Shown here in pieces: positions 12,900 through 20,115 of a DNA stretch of 31,904 nucleotides. The stretch covers positions 1 to 31,904 of IMG/VR virus record IMGVR_UViG_3300036979_000040. One strand, given 5' to 3'. A program made the position numbers and the translations under genes. Each line of letters opens with the position of its first letter. Position 1 is the first letter of the stretch. The DNA comes from a virus. The notes beneath the pieces were generated by a model that had not been told where the DNA came from, did no database searches, and saw only the letters and a program-made list of their open reading frames with translations.

Positions 12900-13297
12900 T
12901 TTGCTAACTTTATTTGGATCGTGTCGTCATTCTGAATATACTGGGCGGGTGTTATCAATTCACCATCCGCACTAATCAACAAACCTTGTGTGGTTGTTTT
13001 ATATGCGTATTGGGCTTGTTTCTCCAACTCCTTCACCTGGTTCTTCAATTCAATTATCTCGGGTATATGGTCATAATTGTAACGACCCCCACCCGCTTTC
13101 TTTGTTATCTCATAACCCAAATAAACTTGTCCATGCCACTTTGATGCCTCGGTTAATGCCAACGGCTTCACTTGGTCTTGTAATTCCTTGATGGCTTCCG
13201 CCATTTCCTTCAAATGAATGTGGAATGCAAGGGGGCATCGTTCGCCCCCCTCCACTTCAATCATCATGTTTGCCAATTTGCTAATATCGTTTGTCAT
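12896..13297 (-). CDS. Coiled-coil phage protein of unknown function (133 aa)
   Basis: The protein has helical, heptad-like stretches (HLKEMAEAIKELQDQVKPLAL and IIELKNQVKELEKQAQYAY) around a Gly-rich loop KAGGGRYNYDHIPEI. I associate the motif EASKW..YLGYEI..AGGGRYNYDHIPE with conserved hypothetical proteins in phage early regions. Overlaps of 4 bases couple it to both neighbours. No enzyme motif is seen. Confidence 0.6.
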   Translation of the reverse strand: MTNDISKLANMMIEVEGGERCPLAFHIHLKEMAEAIKELQDQVKPLALTEASKWHGQVYLGYEITKKAGGGRYNYDHIPEIIELKNQVKELEKQAQYAYKTTTQGLLISADGELITPAQYIQNDDTIQIKLAK

Positions 13298-13635
13298 ACA
13301 AATCGGAATTTAACTATGTTCTTGTTTGCGTTCTGAACCCTTACCACTTCAATCAATCCCGCCTGGTCATACATACGGATCCAATTGCGTAGTTCCAATA
13401 CATTGTGCTTTCTGCAAACATTCAATAATTGGTCGTCATAACGATAAATCCATTGGTTACCATAAAACGCGTGAAGTTCATCCATAAAATCCCGTGTTGA
13501 TTGGCGAACCCTCCATCCACGATTTTGTTTTGGTTTTTCTTGTTCTGGGAATAACTTACCCAAAATGCCCATTGCCTTTTTCAAGGTAGCCAACTCCCCT
13601 TCTGAAAATTGGCTAAATAGTTGTTGTTGTGTCAT
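13294..13635 (-). CDS. Phage early protein of unknown function, possibly winged helix
   Basis: A 113-residue basic protein. The C-terminal half (YRYDDQLLNVCRKHNVLELRNWIRMYDQAGLIEVVRVQNANKNIVKFRF) has the helix-turn-strand rhythm of a winged helix, which would suit DNA binding. The N-terminus is helical and acidic. It follows the SSB-like gene closely and is coupled to the coiled-coil gene downstream by a 4-base overlap. Confidence 0.5.
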   Translation of the reverse strand: MTQQQLFSQFSEGELATLKKAMGILGKLFPEQEKPKQNRGWRVRQSTRDFMDELHAFYGNQWIYRYDDQLLNVCRKHNVLELRNWIRMYDQAGLIEVVRVQNANKNIVKFRFV

Positions 13636-13646
13636 ATCTGTTTATT

Positions 13647-14150
13647 CTAAAAAGGTAAATCGTTATCGTTTAATCCCATTTGTGAAAATACTCCGTCACT
13701 TGGCTTCATTGCCCGTGCGTTCTGCAAAGTGTCAACCCCGTTGTTAACAAAGTTCTCAAAGATTTGAGCATAGGATAAAATCTCATGCAATTTGATGTCC
13801 CCGTTAATGACAAGGTCACCCGCCACCTTCAACACACTCATACGCATGATGTGTTTGCCCGTTTCGGGGTCTTTAGGGGCCTTCTGTGCGAATGAATTGC
13901 CTTGGGCTTGTGGTTGTGCCATTACGGGTGCAATCTTGTAATAGATGCGGTCTTTGAATGTTCTGTCCGTGATGGTGTAATCCGTTTCCACACCTACATT
14001 AAATTTGGTTTGGTCTTTTGACTTACTCGCATACTCACCACTATCGCCATTGGCAAAGGTGATTTCAAATTTGTACAATGTGCCATACTGCCCATCGAAT
14101 GATCCGTTGGCGGTTACATTGGTTACCGCACTTCTTTTTGTTTGTTCCAT
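13647..14150 (-). CDS. ssb: Single-stranded DNA binding protein-like
   Basis: This 167-residue protein has a beta-rich N-terminal half, possibly an OB-fold (GQYGTLYKFEITFANGDSGEYASKS). It ends in the acidic-hydrophobic tail GLNDNDLPF, the form used by SSB proteins to recruit partners (DDDIPF in bacteria). A Pro/Gln-rich region near residue 78 precedes a helical segment. It would coat ssDNA at the phage fork. The tail is the strongest evidence; the OB-fold call is inference. Confidence 0.65.
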   Translation of the reverse strand: MEQTKRSAVTNVTANGSFDGQYGTLYKFEITFANGDSGEYASKSKDQTKFNVGVETDYTITDRTFKDRIYYKIAPVMAQPQAQGNSFAQKAPKDPETGKHIMRMSVLKVAGDLVINGDIKLHEILSYAQIFENFVNNGVDTLQNARAMKPSDGVFSQMGLNDNDLPF

Positions 14151-14335
14151 GATATTTTGTTTTTAAGGTTGTAATTTAATTGTTGTAAAATCTCAAATTG
14201 CTTTTCCATTGATAACCCGTTCCGTTTGAATTGGAACTTCCAGGTTGTCACTGTGTTGTAATTGGTCTTTAATACCTCGGCTAATTCTTTGTTTGATTTG
14301 CTGAATACTTCGTTTAACGCTTCGTGTGTTGTCAT
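14123..14335 (-). CDS. Small helix-turn-helix protein (70 aa)
   Basis: The motif KSNKELAEVLKTNYNTVTTWKFQFKRNGLSMEKQFEILQQL is a clear HTH of the type found in small phage regulators, with recognition helix around NTVTTWKFQFK. It may control the early promoters that carry a shared palindromic element at 5225-5240 and 14964-14979. It is coupled to the gene upstream by 4 bases and overlaps the SSB-like gene by 28. Confidence 0.6.
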   Translation of the reverse strand: MTTHEALNEVFSKSNKELAEVLKTNYNTVTTWKFQFKRNGLSMEKQFEILQQLNYNLKNKISWNKQKEVR

Positions 14336-14532
14336 ATAATTTTACATAATTTTCCTAACTCATAACCATCCCACAATGTCAAACCATCGTTAAAAGTAAT
14401 ACGCCATAAATCCATTACTTCCGATTCATAGTGCATTTCTACAATCTTGATGTGTTTGAAATGGGTGTTGGTTTCCAATACCTCCCGTAACTTGTTAAGT
14501 TCGGGTGTCCAAATTAATAGTTGGTTGTTCAT
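14332..14532 (-). CDS. Small early phage protein of unknown function (66 aa)
   Basis: This short protein, MNNQLLIWTPELNKLREVLETNTHFKHIKIVEMHYESEV..., shows alternating strand and helix character and three Trp residues. It has no membrane segment or known motif. It is coupled by 4-base overlaps to the membrane protein gene upstream and the HTH gene downstream. Confidence 0.55.
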   Translation of the reverse strand: MNNQLLIWTPELNKLREVLETNTHFKHIKIVEMHYESEVMDLWRITFNDGLTLWDGYELGKLCKII

Positions 14533-14726
14533 TTCTTGCCTTGCTTAAACTGATACAATGTTTGTGTGTACTCATCAAATGTTGGGATGTACTCATCCCG
14601 TTCGTACTCAAATGGTTTTGCCTCTGGCAATCTGTTGATGTCCCGATTGTACTGTTTTAACTTCCAAACGAGGAACGAACCAACCACCGCAATCGGTGTA
14701 ACTAAAATGAAGTAAATGATATCCAT
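14529..14726 (-). CDS. Small single-pass membrane protein (65 aa)
   Basis: A single N-terminal hydrophobic segment (IIYFILVTPIAVVGSFLVWKL) is followed by a charged cytoplasmic or periplasmic tail with EYERDEYIPTFDEY. It is the first gene behind the promoter at 14741-14772. Its position in the early block suggests a host takeover or exclusion role rather than lysis, though the function is unknown. Confidence 0.6.
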   Translation of the reverse strand: MDIIYFILVTPIAVVGSFLVWKLKQYNRDINRLPEAKPFEYERDEYIPTFDEYTQTLYQFKQGKK

Positions 14727-14740
14727 GTTATTTGTCTTTT

Positions 14741-14772
14741 CAAAAATAGGTTAAATAATTTTAGATTCCAAA
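14741..14772 (-). promoter_or_regulatory. Bacteroidota-type early promoter
   Basis: TTTG (14772-14769), 20 bases, TATTTTTG (14748-14741): a full consensus match. The -33 region reads ATTTGGAATCTAAAAT, a relative of the exact ATTTGGTATTTCAAAT in two other promoters. It would drive the membrane protein, HTH and SSB-like genes. Confidence 0.7.
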
Positions 14773-14943
14773 TTAAATGCGTTGTAAAATAAAATCAAAC
14801 GCTTCGTGTAAAGTCACATTGCGATAAATTTCAGCCATGCGATAAGCGTGTTCCCAGGTCGGTGCATACCAAGTTTTGGTGTACAATTCTTTTCCTTGTT
14901 CGGTGCGGTAAACCGCTTCGTAAATGTTTATTGTCATATCCAT
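14773..14943 (-). CDS. Small early phage protein of unknown function, leaderless candidate (56 aa)
   Basis: From ATG 14943 the protein reads MDMTINIYEAVYRTEQGKELYTKTWYAPTWEHAYRMAEIYRN, which looks like a compact helical fold rich in aromatic residues. It is the first gene behind the lysis terminator. A promoter ends 4 bases above its ATG, predicting a leaderless mRNA. ATG 14937 is an alternative. The function is unknown. Confidence 0.6.
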   Translation of the reverse strand: MDMTINIYEAVYRTEQGKELYTKTWYAPTWEHAYRMAEIYRNVTLHEAFDFILQRI

Positions 14944-14947
14944 ACCA

Positions 14948-14978
14948 CGAATATACATTGTTAATTTGAAATACCAAA
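14948..14978 (-). promoter_or_regulatory. Early promoter with palindromic element
   Basis: TTTG (14978-14975), 19 bases, TATATTCG (14955-14948), one mismatch from consensus. It contains the same 16-mer ATTTGGTATTTCAAAT (14979-14964) as the promoter at 5208-5239. It follows the terminator of the lysis genes and starts the early block. Confidence 0.65.
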
Positions 14979-14991
14979 TAGGTTAGGCAAT

Positions 14992-15016
14992 AAAAAAAGA
15001 GAAATTAATCTCTTTT
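14992..15016 (-). terminator. Rho-independent terminator after the lysis genes
   Basis: On the minus strand AAAAGAGA and TCTCTTTT form an 8-bp stem around a 6-base loop (TTAATT), with seven T in a row including the stem end. It lies about 15 bases behind the amidase stop, separating the late operon from the early promoter at 14948. The stem is AU-rich, so efficiency may be modest. Confidence 0.7.
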
Positions 15017-15030
15017 CTTTGTGAATGGTC

Positions 15031-15660
15031 TTATTTTTTTGTGAGTGACTTCAACATTTCAATCAACTTGGGGTGTGGGTACACATCCGCCTTGTCGGGT
15101 CTAACTGAATTGTGTGTAAATACACCTTCCTCGCCCTTCAATGCCCGTTTGCTTACATCCCAGATATCCTCGTTGTATGTCAAATCAATACCGTATTTGG
15201 TTGCCCAATGCAATAACAACTCTTTCACCGATTCAATTTGTGCATCTGTGTAGTTCTGCCAATGCTTGTATCCCTTGTATGGTTTATCCAATTCAATTAC
15301 ATCGGTAACTTCACCACCCACATAATTCACAAACTTGGTTCCCTTTTTAGTCAACGGCCCGTAATTACAAATCTCAATTCCGATGGACATACGATCCAAC
15401 GGAAGGAATGGCAACCCTTGACCTAAAAAATGTTTGGTACCTAACCCCAGGTGATACGCCCAACACTCACTTCCAAACCCTTGTACGATTGTTCCGTCAT
15501 TGCTGATGGCTACACAAGTGGCAACCTTGTTGGCTTGGGTTTCCCAATACTGGAATACTTGCTCACCCGATGGGCCACCCGCCGTGTGGTGTAAATAGAT
15601 TTGCTTCTTTTCAATCTTTTCGTAATTGTACGAACGAAAATGTACTTGTTTAGTTTTCAT
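15031..15660 (-). CDS. Endolysin: N-acetylmuramoyl-L-alanine amidase (Amidase_2)
   Basis: At 209 residues this is a single-domain type 2 amidase, cutting between muramic acid and L-Ala in peptidoglycan. Zinc-site features are IYLHHTAGG (His 24-25), AYHLGLG and the late THNSVRPDKADVYP with its His, Lys and Asp. MSIGIEICNYG is the usual core strand with the catalytic Glu. No signal peptide is visible, so it needs a holin to reach the cell wall. I chose ATG 15660; the upstream in-frame ATG at 15699 lies inside the holin-like gene. The overlap with that gene is 11 bases. Confidence 0.9.
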   Translation of the reverse strand: MKTKQVHFRSYNYEKIEKKQIYLHHTAGGPSGEQVFQYWETQANKVATCVAISNDGTIVQGFGSECWAYHLGLGTKHFLGQGLPFLPLDRMSIGIEICNYGPLTKKGTKFVNYVGGEVTDVIELDKPYKGYKHWQNYTDAQIESVKELLLHWATKYGIDLTYNEDIWDVSKRALKGEEGVFTHNSVRPDKADVYPHPKLIEMLKSLTKK

Positions 15661-15859
15661 CTTTTTGATTTTTTGATGCTCCAAAATAAAATGATACAAC
15701 CATTGTTACGATGGAAGTAACCCCACCCGCTATGGTGAAATAAATATCCTTTTGATCCGATGGGAAATCCCAAAAGATAATTGAAAATAAAATGGCATAA
15801 CTCAATGCCAAAATCATGATGGCCACAATGGCCGTTGTGTTGTTCTTAAACTTATCCAT
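15650..15859 (-). CDS. Holin candidate (69 aa, two transmembrane segments)
   Basis: A small protein with two membrane segments, TAIVAIMILALSYAILFSIIFW and IYFTIAGGVTSIVTMVVSFYFG, separated by a short polar loop, ending in charged SKNQKDEN. This shape fits class II-like holins, which open the inner membrane for the endolysin. It lies directly before and overlapping the amidase gene, the classic position. Its ATG overlaps the TAA of the 38-residue gene (TAATG). Confidence 0.75.
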   Translation of the reverse strand: MDKFKNNTTAIVAIMILALSYAILFSIIFWDFPSDQKDIYFTIAGGVTSIVTMVVSFYFGASKNQKDEN

Positions 15860-15975
15860 TATCCTTGGCCCCTTGATGGTTTACTTGATTTGTGTTTGTT
15901 GATGTGCTTTGTATGTCTGCCCAATTTGTTTTTGGGTTTGGGTCTGAATGTCGCGGAGTTGGTTGCCTTTGCCAT
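15859..15975 (-). CDS. Very small basic protein (38 aa)
   Basis: The frame reads MAKATNSATFRPKPKNKLGRHTKHINKHKSSKPSRGQG. It is coupled by TAATG on both sides, to the secreted protein upstream and the holin downstream. The extreme basic composition with repeated Lys/His and a terminal RGQG resembles small proteins I associate with Bacteroidota phages. It may be disordered and nucleic acid or membrane binding. The coupling is the strongest evidence that it is a gene. Confidence 0.6.
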   Translation of the reverse strand: MAKATNSATFRPKPKNKLGRHTKHINKHKSSKPSRGQG

Positions 15976-16394
15976 TATTTGTAAATGTATAAACGGAAGT
16001 ATTCAAAATCCTCTTTGCCACCTTCTTCTTTGTAATTCAACCACGCTTCGTATGTCGGGCCACTAAACTTGATTTCCTCGGTGGTGGTATCAATACCACT
16101 ACCAATCATTTTAACCGCGTACACCTCAATCTTTTTTCCCAATGCTTCCACCTTGGCTTCCGCCTTCTTAACATCCTCTTTTAACGCTTTCTTTTCCGCA
16201 ACCTTTGATTCAACCATCTTTGCATTCATCGTTTGAGCCATTTTCGTGGCTTCTCCCGAACTTTGAATGTTTTTTGATACCTTGTTCAGCAACGCATCAA
16301 TTTCATCGATTGTAGGCGTTTCTTTTGCGGTGGCACTTGTGAACAAATATCCCGTCATAAATAGGGCGGTAAAAACAATCAATGCGTTTTTCAT
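15975..16394 (-). CDS. Secreted coiled-coil protein of the lysis region (139 aa)
   Basis: The ATG at 16394 overlaps the stop of the preceding gene (ATGA), giving an N-terminal signal peptide MKNALIVFTALFMTGYLFTSATAKE with likely cleavage near residue 23-25. The mature part is Lys/Glu-rich and helical, a probable coiled coil (KALKEDVKKAEAKVEALGKKIEV). No lipobox Cys is present. It follows a gene encoding a membrane protein with a periplasmic coiled coil, so the two may interact during lysis or sit in the virion. Confidence 0.55.
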   Translation of the reverse strand: MKNALIVFTALFMTGYLFTSATAKETPTIDEIDALLNKVSKNIQSSGEATKMAQTMNAKMVESKVAEKKALKEDVKKAEAKVEALGKKIEVYAVKMIGSGIDTTTEEIKFSGPTYEAWLNYKEEGGKEDFEYFRLYIYK

Positions 16395-16672
16395 AGTTTT
16401 TTCATGGTTTGCATGATACGAATTTCTGTCATTGTTGCGGCCAAACACGAATCCGACTTTTTCAAGGCGTATGTGAGTTTGTCAATCTTGACATCCAACG
16501 CTTCAATCTTTTGATTGGCTTTTTCAATCTGGTCTTTGTATCCCGAACGAAGGTCAAAGTAAAGGTAAGAAACTGCAACAAGCATACAAAAAGCCACGGC
16601 AGCAATTGGGTTCTTGCGAAATTGGTCAAACGAAACTGGCAGCCCATTTGGTGCTTTTTTTACTACGGACAT
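16391..16672 (-). CDS. Inner membrane protein with periplasmic coiled coil, spanin-like candidate
   Basis: This 93-residue protein has a short N-terminal cytoplasmic part, one membrane segment (AVAFCMLVAVSYLYFDL, residues ~25-41), then a long coiled coil (YKDQIEKANQKIEALDVKIDKLTYALKKS). The same layout occurs in Rz-type inner membrane spanins, but no Rz1-like lipoprotein is nested here. It could also be a virion or lysis regulator protein. It is coupled to the secreted coiled-coil gene. Confidence 0.5.
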   Translation of the reverse strand: MSVVKKAPNGLPVSFDQFRKNPIAAVAFCMLVAVSYLYFDLRSGYKDQIEKANQKIEALDVKIDKLTYALKKSDSCLAATMTEIRIMQTMKKL

Positions 16673-16685
16673 ACCATTAAAACGA

Positions 16686-17030
16686 TTAGATGGTTATTTG
16701 TTCCACATTGCCCGCACCATAGATGGCCACCAACGCATCGTAAACGGCGTTAACCAATAAGACCTCAGCGGGGATGGTTTCGTACGCCACAACCGACAAT
16801 TCCAGGTTGGAAAATGTGGTGTTAAAATCTTCAATGCCTTGAATCGGTGCTTTGCCTTGTGCCAATGCTTCAACCGATGCAAAAACAAAGGTTGCGATTT
16901 GGGCGGGGATAACTCCATCTTTTTGGCTTTTGACATCTGCATAACCTTCTGCGATTACACATACTGAACCCGAAGGGATTGATAAACCGCTTGTAAGGTT
17001 AACGGGCTGATTAATTTTTATGACTTGCAT
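16686..17030 (-). CDS. Phage protein of unknown function near the tail fibre (114 aa)
   Basis: The 114-residue sequence starts MQVIKINQPVNLTSGLSIPSGSVCVIAEGYAD, a beta-rich pattern, and ends with a helix ANAVYDALVAIYGAGNVEQI-like stretch. It may be a small virion or tail fibre accessory protein, judged from its place behind the fibre gene. The GIY-YIG gene now separates the two. I recognise no catalytic motif. Confidence 0.55.
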   Translation of the reverse strand: MQVIKINQPVNLTSGLSIPSGSVCVIAEGYADVKSQKDGVIPAQIATFVFASVEALAQGKAPIQGIEDFNTTFSNLELSVVAYETIPAEVLLVNAVYDALVAIYGAGNVEQITI

Positions 17031-17033
17031 ATC

Positions 17034-17711
17034 TTATGTATAAATGAATTTTGTTTTGTTTGTTAAATTGCCATTGAGCATTGCTCTAAATGAAGATTGA
17101 GGGAAATTGTATAAATCACTCACTTCTTTTGCACACGAATAATAAACGCCCGTCAAAGTATCTAAAACAATCTTTGCCTTTGGGGCTCCACCATATGACC
17201 GTGCTTTTGATAACTTATTTCTTGTTTCTTGTGATGCAATTGTTCCCTTTTTTGCCTCACTTAATTTTGGGTATTTTTTCCCTATTCTGCTTAGTGCCAT
17301 TTTTGACTTGCTTTCATCCGAATGAGTTTTACCAAAGAAGGCATTTTTTTCACCCCATAAATCACGTTTTTTTGCGGCTTCTCTGATTCTTTCTAATGCT
17401 TCTCCCGTGTATATTCTCCCCTTTGAACTTGATGCAATTGGGCATAAATTACAACACCATTCATCATTAAAATGAGCATCAATGTATCGTTGTTCTAAAA
17501 AATCCAAATGTTCATTTGCACAATGCACAATGATTTGAAATTTGAACATCCCGTATTTGTTTACAATGGCTTGAATTTTTGGGTTTCTATGTTTGTTTTT
17601 AGATGCTGATTCTTTGTGCGTACCTTTCCTACGCTGCAAATCAACGGCTTGACCATAATAATAATAATCATTATTATCCCAATACAAACGATATATTCCT
17701 CCTTTATTCAT
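17034..17711 (-). CDS. GIY-YIG homing endonuclease with NUMOD motifs
   Basis: The start is ATG 17711, which overlaps the fibre stop (TAATG), giving 225 residues. The N-terminal nuclease reads GGIYRLYW...YYYYGQAVDLQRRKGTHK, with catalytic Tyr residues and Arg. LDFLEQRYIDAHF supplies the conserved Glu. NUMOD3-like repeats follow (GEKNAFFGKTHSDESKSKMALSRIGKK), then a C-terminal HTH-like NUMOD1 region. Such free-standing enzymes cut relatives lacking them, usually near their own position, so the target is likely the fibre 3' end or the following gene. Confidence 0.85.
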   Translation of the reverse strand: MNKGGIYRLYWDNNDYYYYGQAVDLQRRKGTHKESASKNKHRNPKIQAIVNKYGMFKFQIIVHCANEHLDFLEQRYIDAHFNDEWCCNLCPIASSSKGRIYTGEALERIREAAKKRDLWGEKNAFFGKTHSDESKSKMALSRIGKKYPKLSEAKKGTIASQETRNKLSKARSYGGAPKAKIVLDTLTGVYYSCAKEVSDLYNFPQSSFRAMLNGNLTNKTKFIYT

Positions 17712-18838
17712 TAATGCAAATCTACCCAAGAAGTTCCATTATATACACACAATTTGAATGTAGTTATGTCCATTACAATCAAGCCCGTGGCGGGTGTGGC
17801 GATGGCGTTCTTTTGTGTTGTATTCATTACGGGTGGCAAAAACCCTTTTGTTGTACTAACAACTTCTAATTGTGCAGAAGCAACGGGGTTGACTGCACCT
17901 TTTCCTATTGAGATACCACCCAAATAACCTTGTAAAATTTTATTTCCTCCAATATTCAAATTAACAGTTGAACCACCCGCTTGGAACGAACCGCCCGAAC
18001 CCTCGTTATACCCACCCTCAAAACCATTTGAATTATTTAATCTCAAATAAGCATTTTCGCCAACACCTGCAATGTAATCCCTAATCAGTATTTTGCCATC
18101 ATCCCTTGCGGTCAATGTTGCCGTCCCCGCACTATTCTGCACCAACAAAGATGTTGTGGCTGATGTTGAGCCGCTTCCTTTGAGATGTACCAATGTGTTT
18201 GATGCTGCGAATGAATAATCTTTGTTGACTGCAATACCACCCGTTGTAGGCACAAAACGCATTTGAGTATTTGATAACACATTTCCCGAAATGATATCAT
18301 AGTCAGCAATTTTTGCAGTACTCATTACAACTGCACTATTATTCGCTGAATTATGAACTCTCAGTATGTTCCCTCCAACCGAATCTTGAACCAATAACGA
18401 TGTACTCGTAGTTAATTGGTCAACCCCGACTATATGCGTTGTGGCAGTAGGTGAATTTGTGCGAATCCCCAACCGATTATTGGTATCATCCCAAAATAGA
18501 TTTGTGGCATCACTTGCAAACGCTGAACCATTGCTGAACTGAATCGCACCCGCAACACCGCTTGGTTGTGGTGTAACAATGTTACCCGAACCCAAAATAG
18601 TGGTTCCATTGATGGTTTTGATGTTTGTTCCCGATACCAATGTTGGTTGCAAAGTTGTTCCCGCTTGGGTTAGTGTACCCGTGAAATTGATGCCCGTTGT
18701 GGATGCCTCCATCGGTAGGTTTGTACCCAATCCATCGGATAGCACTTTCAATGCCCCCGTTATTGGTCCGTTGTCGCCTACCTTAATCAAGGCATCGTAT
18801 GTTGTTGCGGGGGTTAACCCCGTTAATGAAATTCCCAT
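17711..18838 (-). CDS. Tail fibre / receptor-binding protein candidate
   Basis: A 375-residue, Gly/Ser/Thr/Asn-rich beta-repeat protein. It contains fibre-type motifs: NGTTILGSGNIV, GAIQFSNGSAFASDATNLFWDDTNNRLGIRTNSP, and repeated LLVQDSVGGN / LLVQNSAGTA units. The C-terminus, STTKGFLPPVMNTTQKNAIATPATGLIVMDITT..VYNGTSW, is a common ending of phage fibres and structural repeats. It likely forms a trimeric fibre that binds host surface sugars or proteins. No S74 chaperone or carbohydrate-cutting domain is seen. Confidence 0.75.
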   Translation of the reverse strand: MGISLTGLTPATTYDALIKVGDNGPITGALKVLSDGLGTNLPMEASTTGINFTGTLTQAGTTLQPTLVSGTNIKTINGTTILGSGNIVTPQPSGVAGAIQFSNGSAFASDATNLFWDDTNNRLGIRTNSPTATTHIVGVDQLTTSTSLLVQDSVGGNILRVHNSANNSAVVMSTAKIADYDIISGNVLSNTQMRFVPTTGGIAVNKDYSFAASNTLVHLKGSGSTSATTSLLVQNSAGTATLTARDDGKILIRDYIAGVGENAYLRLNNSNGFEGGYNEGSGGSFQAGGSTVNLNIGGNKILQGYLGGISIGKGAVNPVASAQLEVVSTTKGFLPPVMNTTQKNAIATPATGLIVMDITTFKLCVYNGTSWVDLH

Positions 18839-18842
18839 GTCT

Positions 18843-19106
18843 TTATAAATTATTCCAAGTTTCGTTAATTTCTTCCCACTTCGCGTTTATCCCTTGCCAT
18901 TGCTCGTTTGTGAATACTGGTGTGCGGGTAATGTTTCCAATCCCTTGAGCCCATAACGAGCCATCGCAACACTTTCGTGAATACTTCAATTCATCCTTGC
19001 ACAAACAACCCCGTGTTCCGCCCCCTTGTGGTGAACTCCGTGATGGTGTTTTCCATCCTTGCGATGGTGCTGCCTTGTTGTTATATTCTTGTCCCCAATC
19101 GCTCAT
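18843..19106 (-). CDS. Conserved Cys-rich virion-region protein (87 aa)
   Basis: The ATG at 19106 overlaps the stop of the spanin-like gene (ATGA). The core GGGTRGCLCKDELKYSRKCCDGSLWAQGIGNIT has four Cys in a CxC...CC pattern, which I associate with small proteins in many Bacteroidota phages; its function is unknown. A metal site or disulfides are possible. It lies right above the fibre gene, so a fibre assembly or attachment role is conceivable. Confidence 0.65.
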   Translation of the reverse strand: MSDWGQEYNNKAAPSQGWKTPSRSSPQGGGTRGCLCKDELKYSRKCCDGSLWAQGIGNITRTPVFTNEQWQGINAKWEEINETWNNL

Positions 19107-19612
19107 CGTTTTATTATTAACATTAGTAAAATTAATCCCAAAAATAAAGTCAATCCAATCCATTGTGGAACCTTCACCCGTTCCGTGTACTTAATTTGTG
19201 GTGGTAACTGAATTGTTTTGGTGTATCGGATCGTGTCGGCCTTTACAACTGTGTGAACTCGGATAACATCGTGGTTTCTGTAAACAATCGTTTTAACGCC
19301 ATCTTTTTCTATTGTGATGGTATCAATCGTTTTGGTTGTGAAAGTGTCTGTAATGCTCACAGAATCGCGTACAAATAGCGTATCAATCGTGTGGGTGGTT
19401 GTTTGTGCCATAGCGGGGTTCTTTTGGATGGCTTTTTTTAAGTGCCATTCGGCGGAACACCCCGTGAAGAATATCATAATGGCGATTATCTGGGTGGTCT
19501 TGGTAAACAAATCACACTTTACACCATTAACGATTTTCAATTGCGTTATGTAAGTGGTCAATTTCTTGACCTTATCTTCCTTTGGTTTATATGTCTTTTT
19601 TACAAATTCCAT
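19103..19612 (-). CDS. Candidate unimolecular spanin (lipobox plus C-terminal membrane anchor)
   Basis: From ATG 19612 the protein has 169 residues. It contains a lipobox-like segment QIIAIMIFFTGCSAEW and ends in a membrane segment WIGLTLFLGLILLMLIIKR. Between them is a Thr/Asp-rich, beta-like linker (HTIDTLFVRDSVSITDTFTTKTIDTITIEKD). An outer membrane lipid anchor plus an inner membrane anchor is the defining layout of u-spanins, as in phage T1 gp11, which fuse the two membranes at lysis. The ~45 residues before the hydrophobic stretch are too long and polar for a standard signal peptide, so an internal non-ATG start may be used. Confidence 0.5.
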   Translation of the reverse strand: MEFVKKTYKPKEDKVKKLTTYITQLKIVNGVKCDLFTKTTQIIAIMIFFTGCSAEWHLKKAIQKNPAMAQTTTHTIDTLFVRDSVSITDTFTTKTIDTITIEKDGVKTIVYRNHDVIRVHTVVKADTIRYTKTIQLPPQIKYTERVKVPQWIGLTLFLGLILLMLIIKR

Positions 19613-20112
19613 GTAACGAAATTCGATGGGTTTGAATTGGGGTATTCTCCCGCTTGTTGGTTGGCGGTGTACTCTGGGTATCTCTGTGGGAAATACGATA
19701 AGTAATCCACGCAACGCCTACGATAAGTTTCCGCAATGTTTCTTTGTCTGCCAACGATGGTGTCCAATTCCTCCTTGGATGGTAACTGCGTGTTCTCGGG
19801 TGAATTCCGCACGATACCGCCATTGGTCACCTCGTACCCGTGGAACAACAACAAATCACTCATCGCGTAATGGATCAACAAAGGTTGCAAATAGTGTGAC
19901 ACCAATAAAAGGTAATAACCCGCCAATGTGTTTGCCTTTACATCATCCAATAACTTCCGATACAACACAGTTCCGCACAATTCTTGAACTTGGATGTCCT
20001 GGGCTATCTTGATAAACGGGGTTATTTTGTCCACATCAAAGTTCCCACTCAATTGGGTGTATTTGAATATGTCATCCTTGGTGATTAATAATACATCATC
20101 GTTTGCGTACAT
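19600..20112 (-). CDS. Head-tail connector / adaptor candidate (170 aa)
   Basis: The protein is a helix bundle: LITKDDIFKYTQLSGNFDVDKITPFIKIAQDIQVQELCGTVLYRKLLDD, then YLQPLLIHYAMSDLLLFHGYEVTNGGIVRN and a long final helix region. This resembles gp6/gp15-type connector proteins that bind under the portal, in the version found in Bacteroidota phages. Its location 3 bases behind the portal gene supports this. It overlaps the next gene by 13 bases. Confidence 0.7.
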   Translation of the reverse strand: MYANDDVLLITKDDIFKYTQLSGNFDVDKITPFIKIAQDIQVQELCGTVLYRKLLDDVKANTLAGYYLLLVSHYLQPLLIHYAMSDLLLFHGYEVTNGGIVRNSPENTQLPSKEELDTIVGRQRNIAETYRRRCVDYLSYFPQRYPEYTANQQAGEYPNSNPSNFVTWNL

Positions 20113-20115
20113 CTC

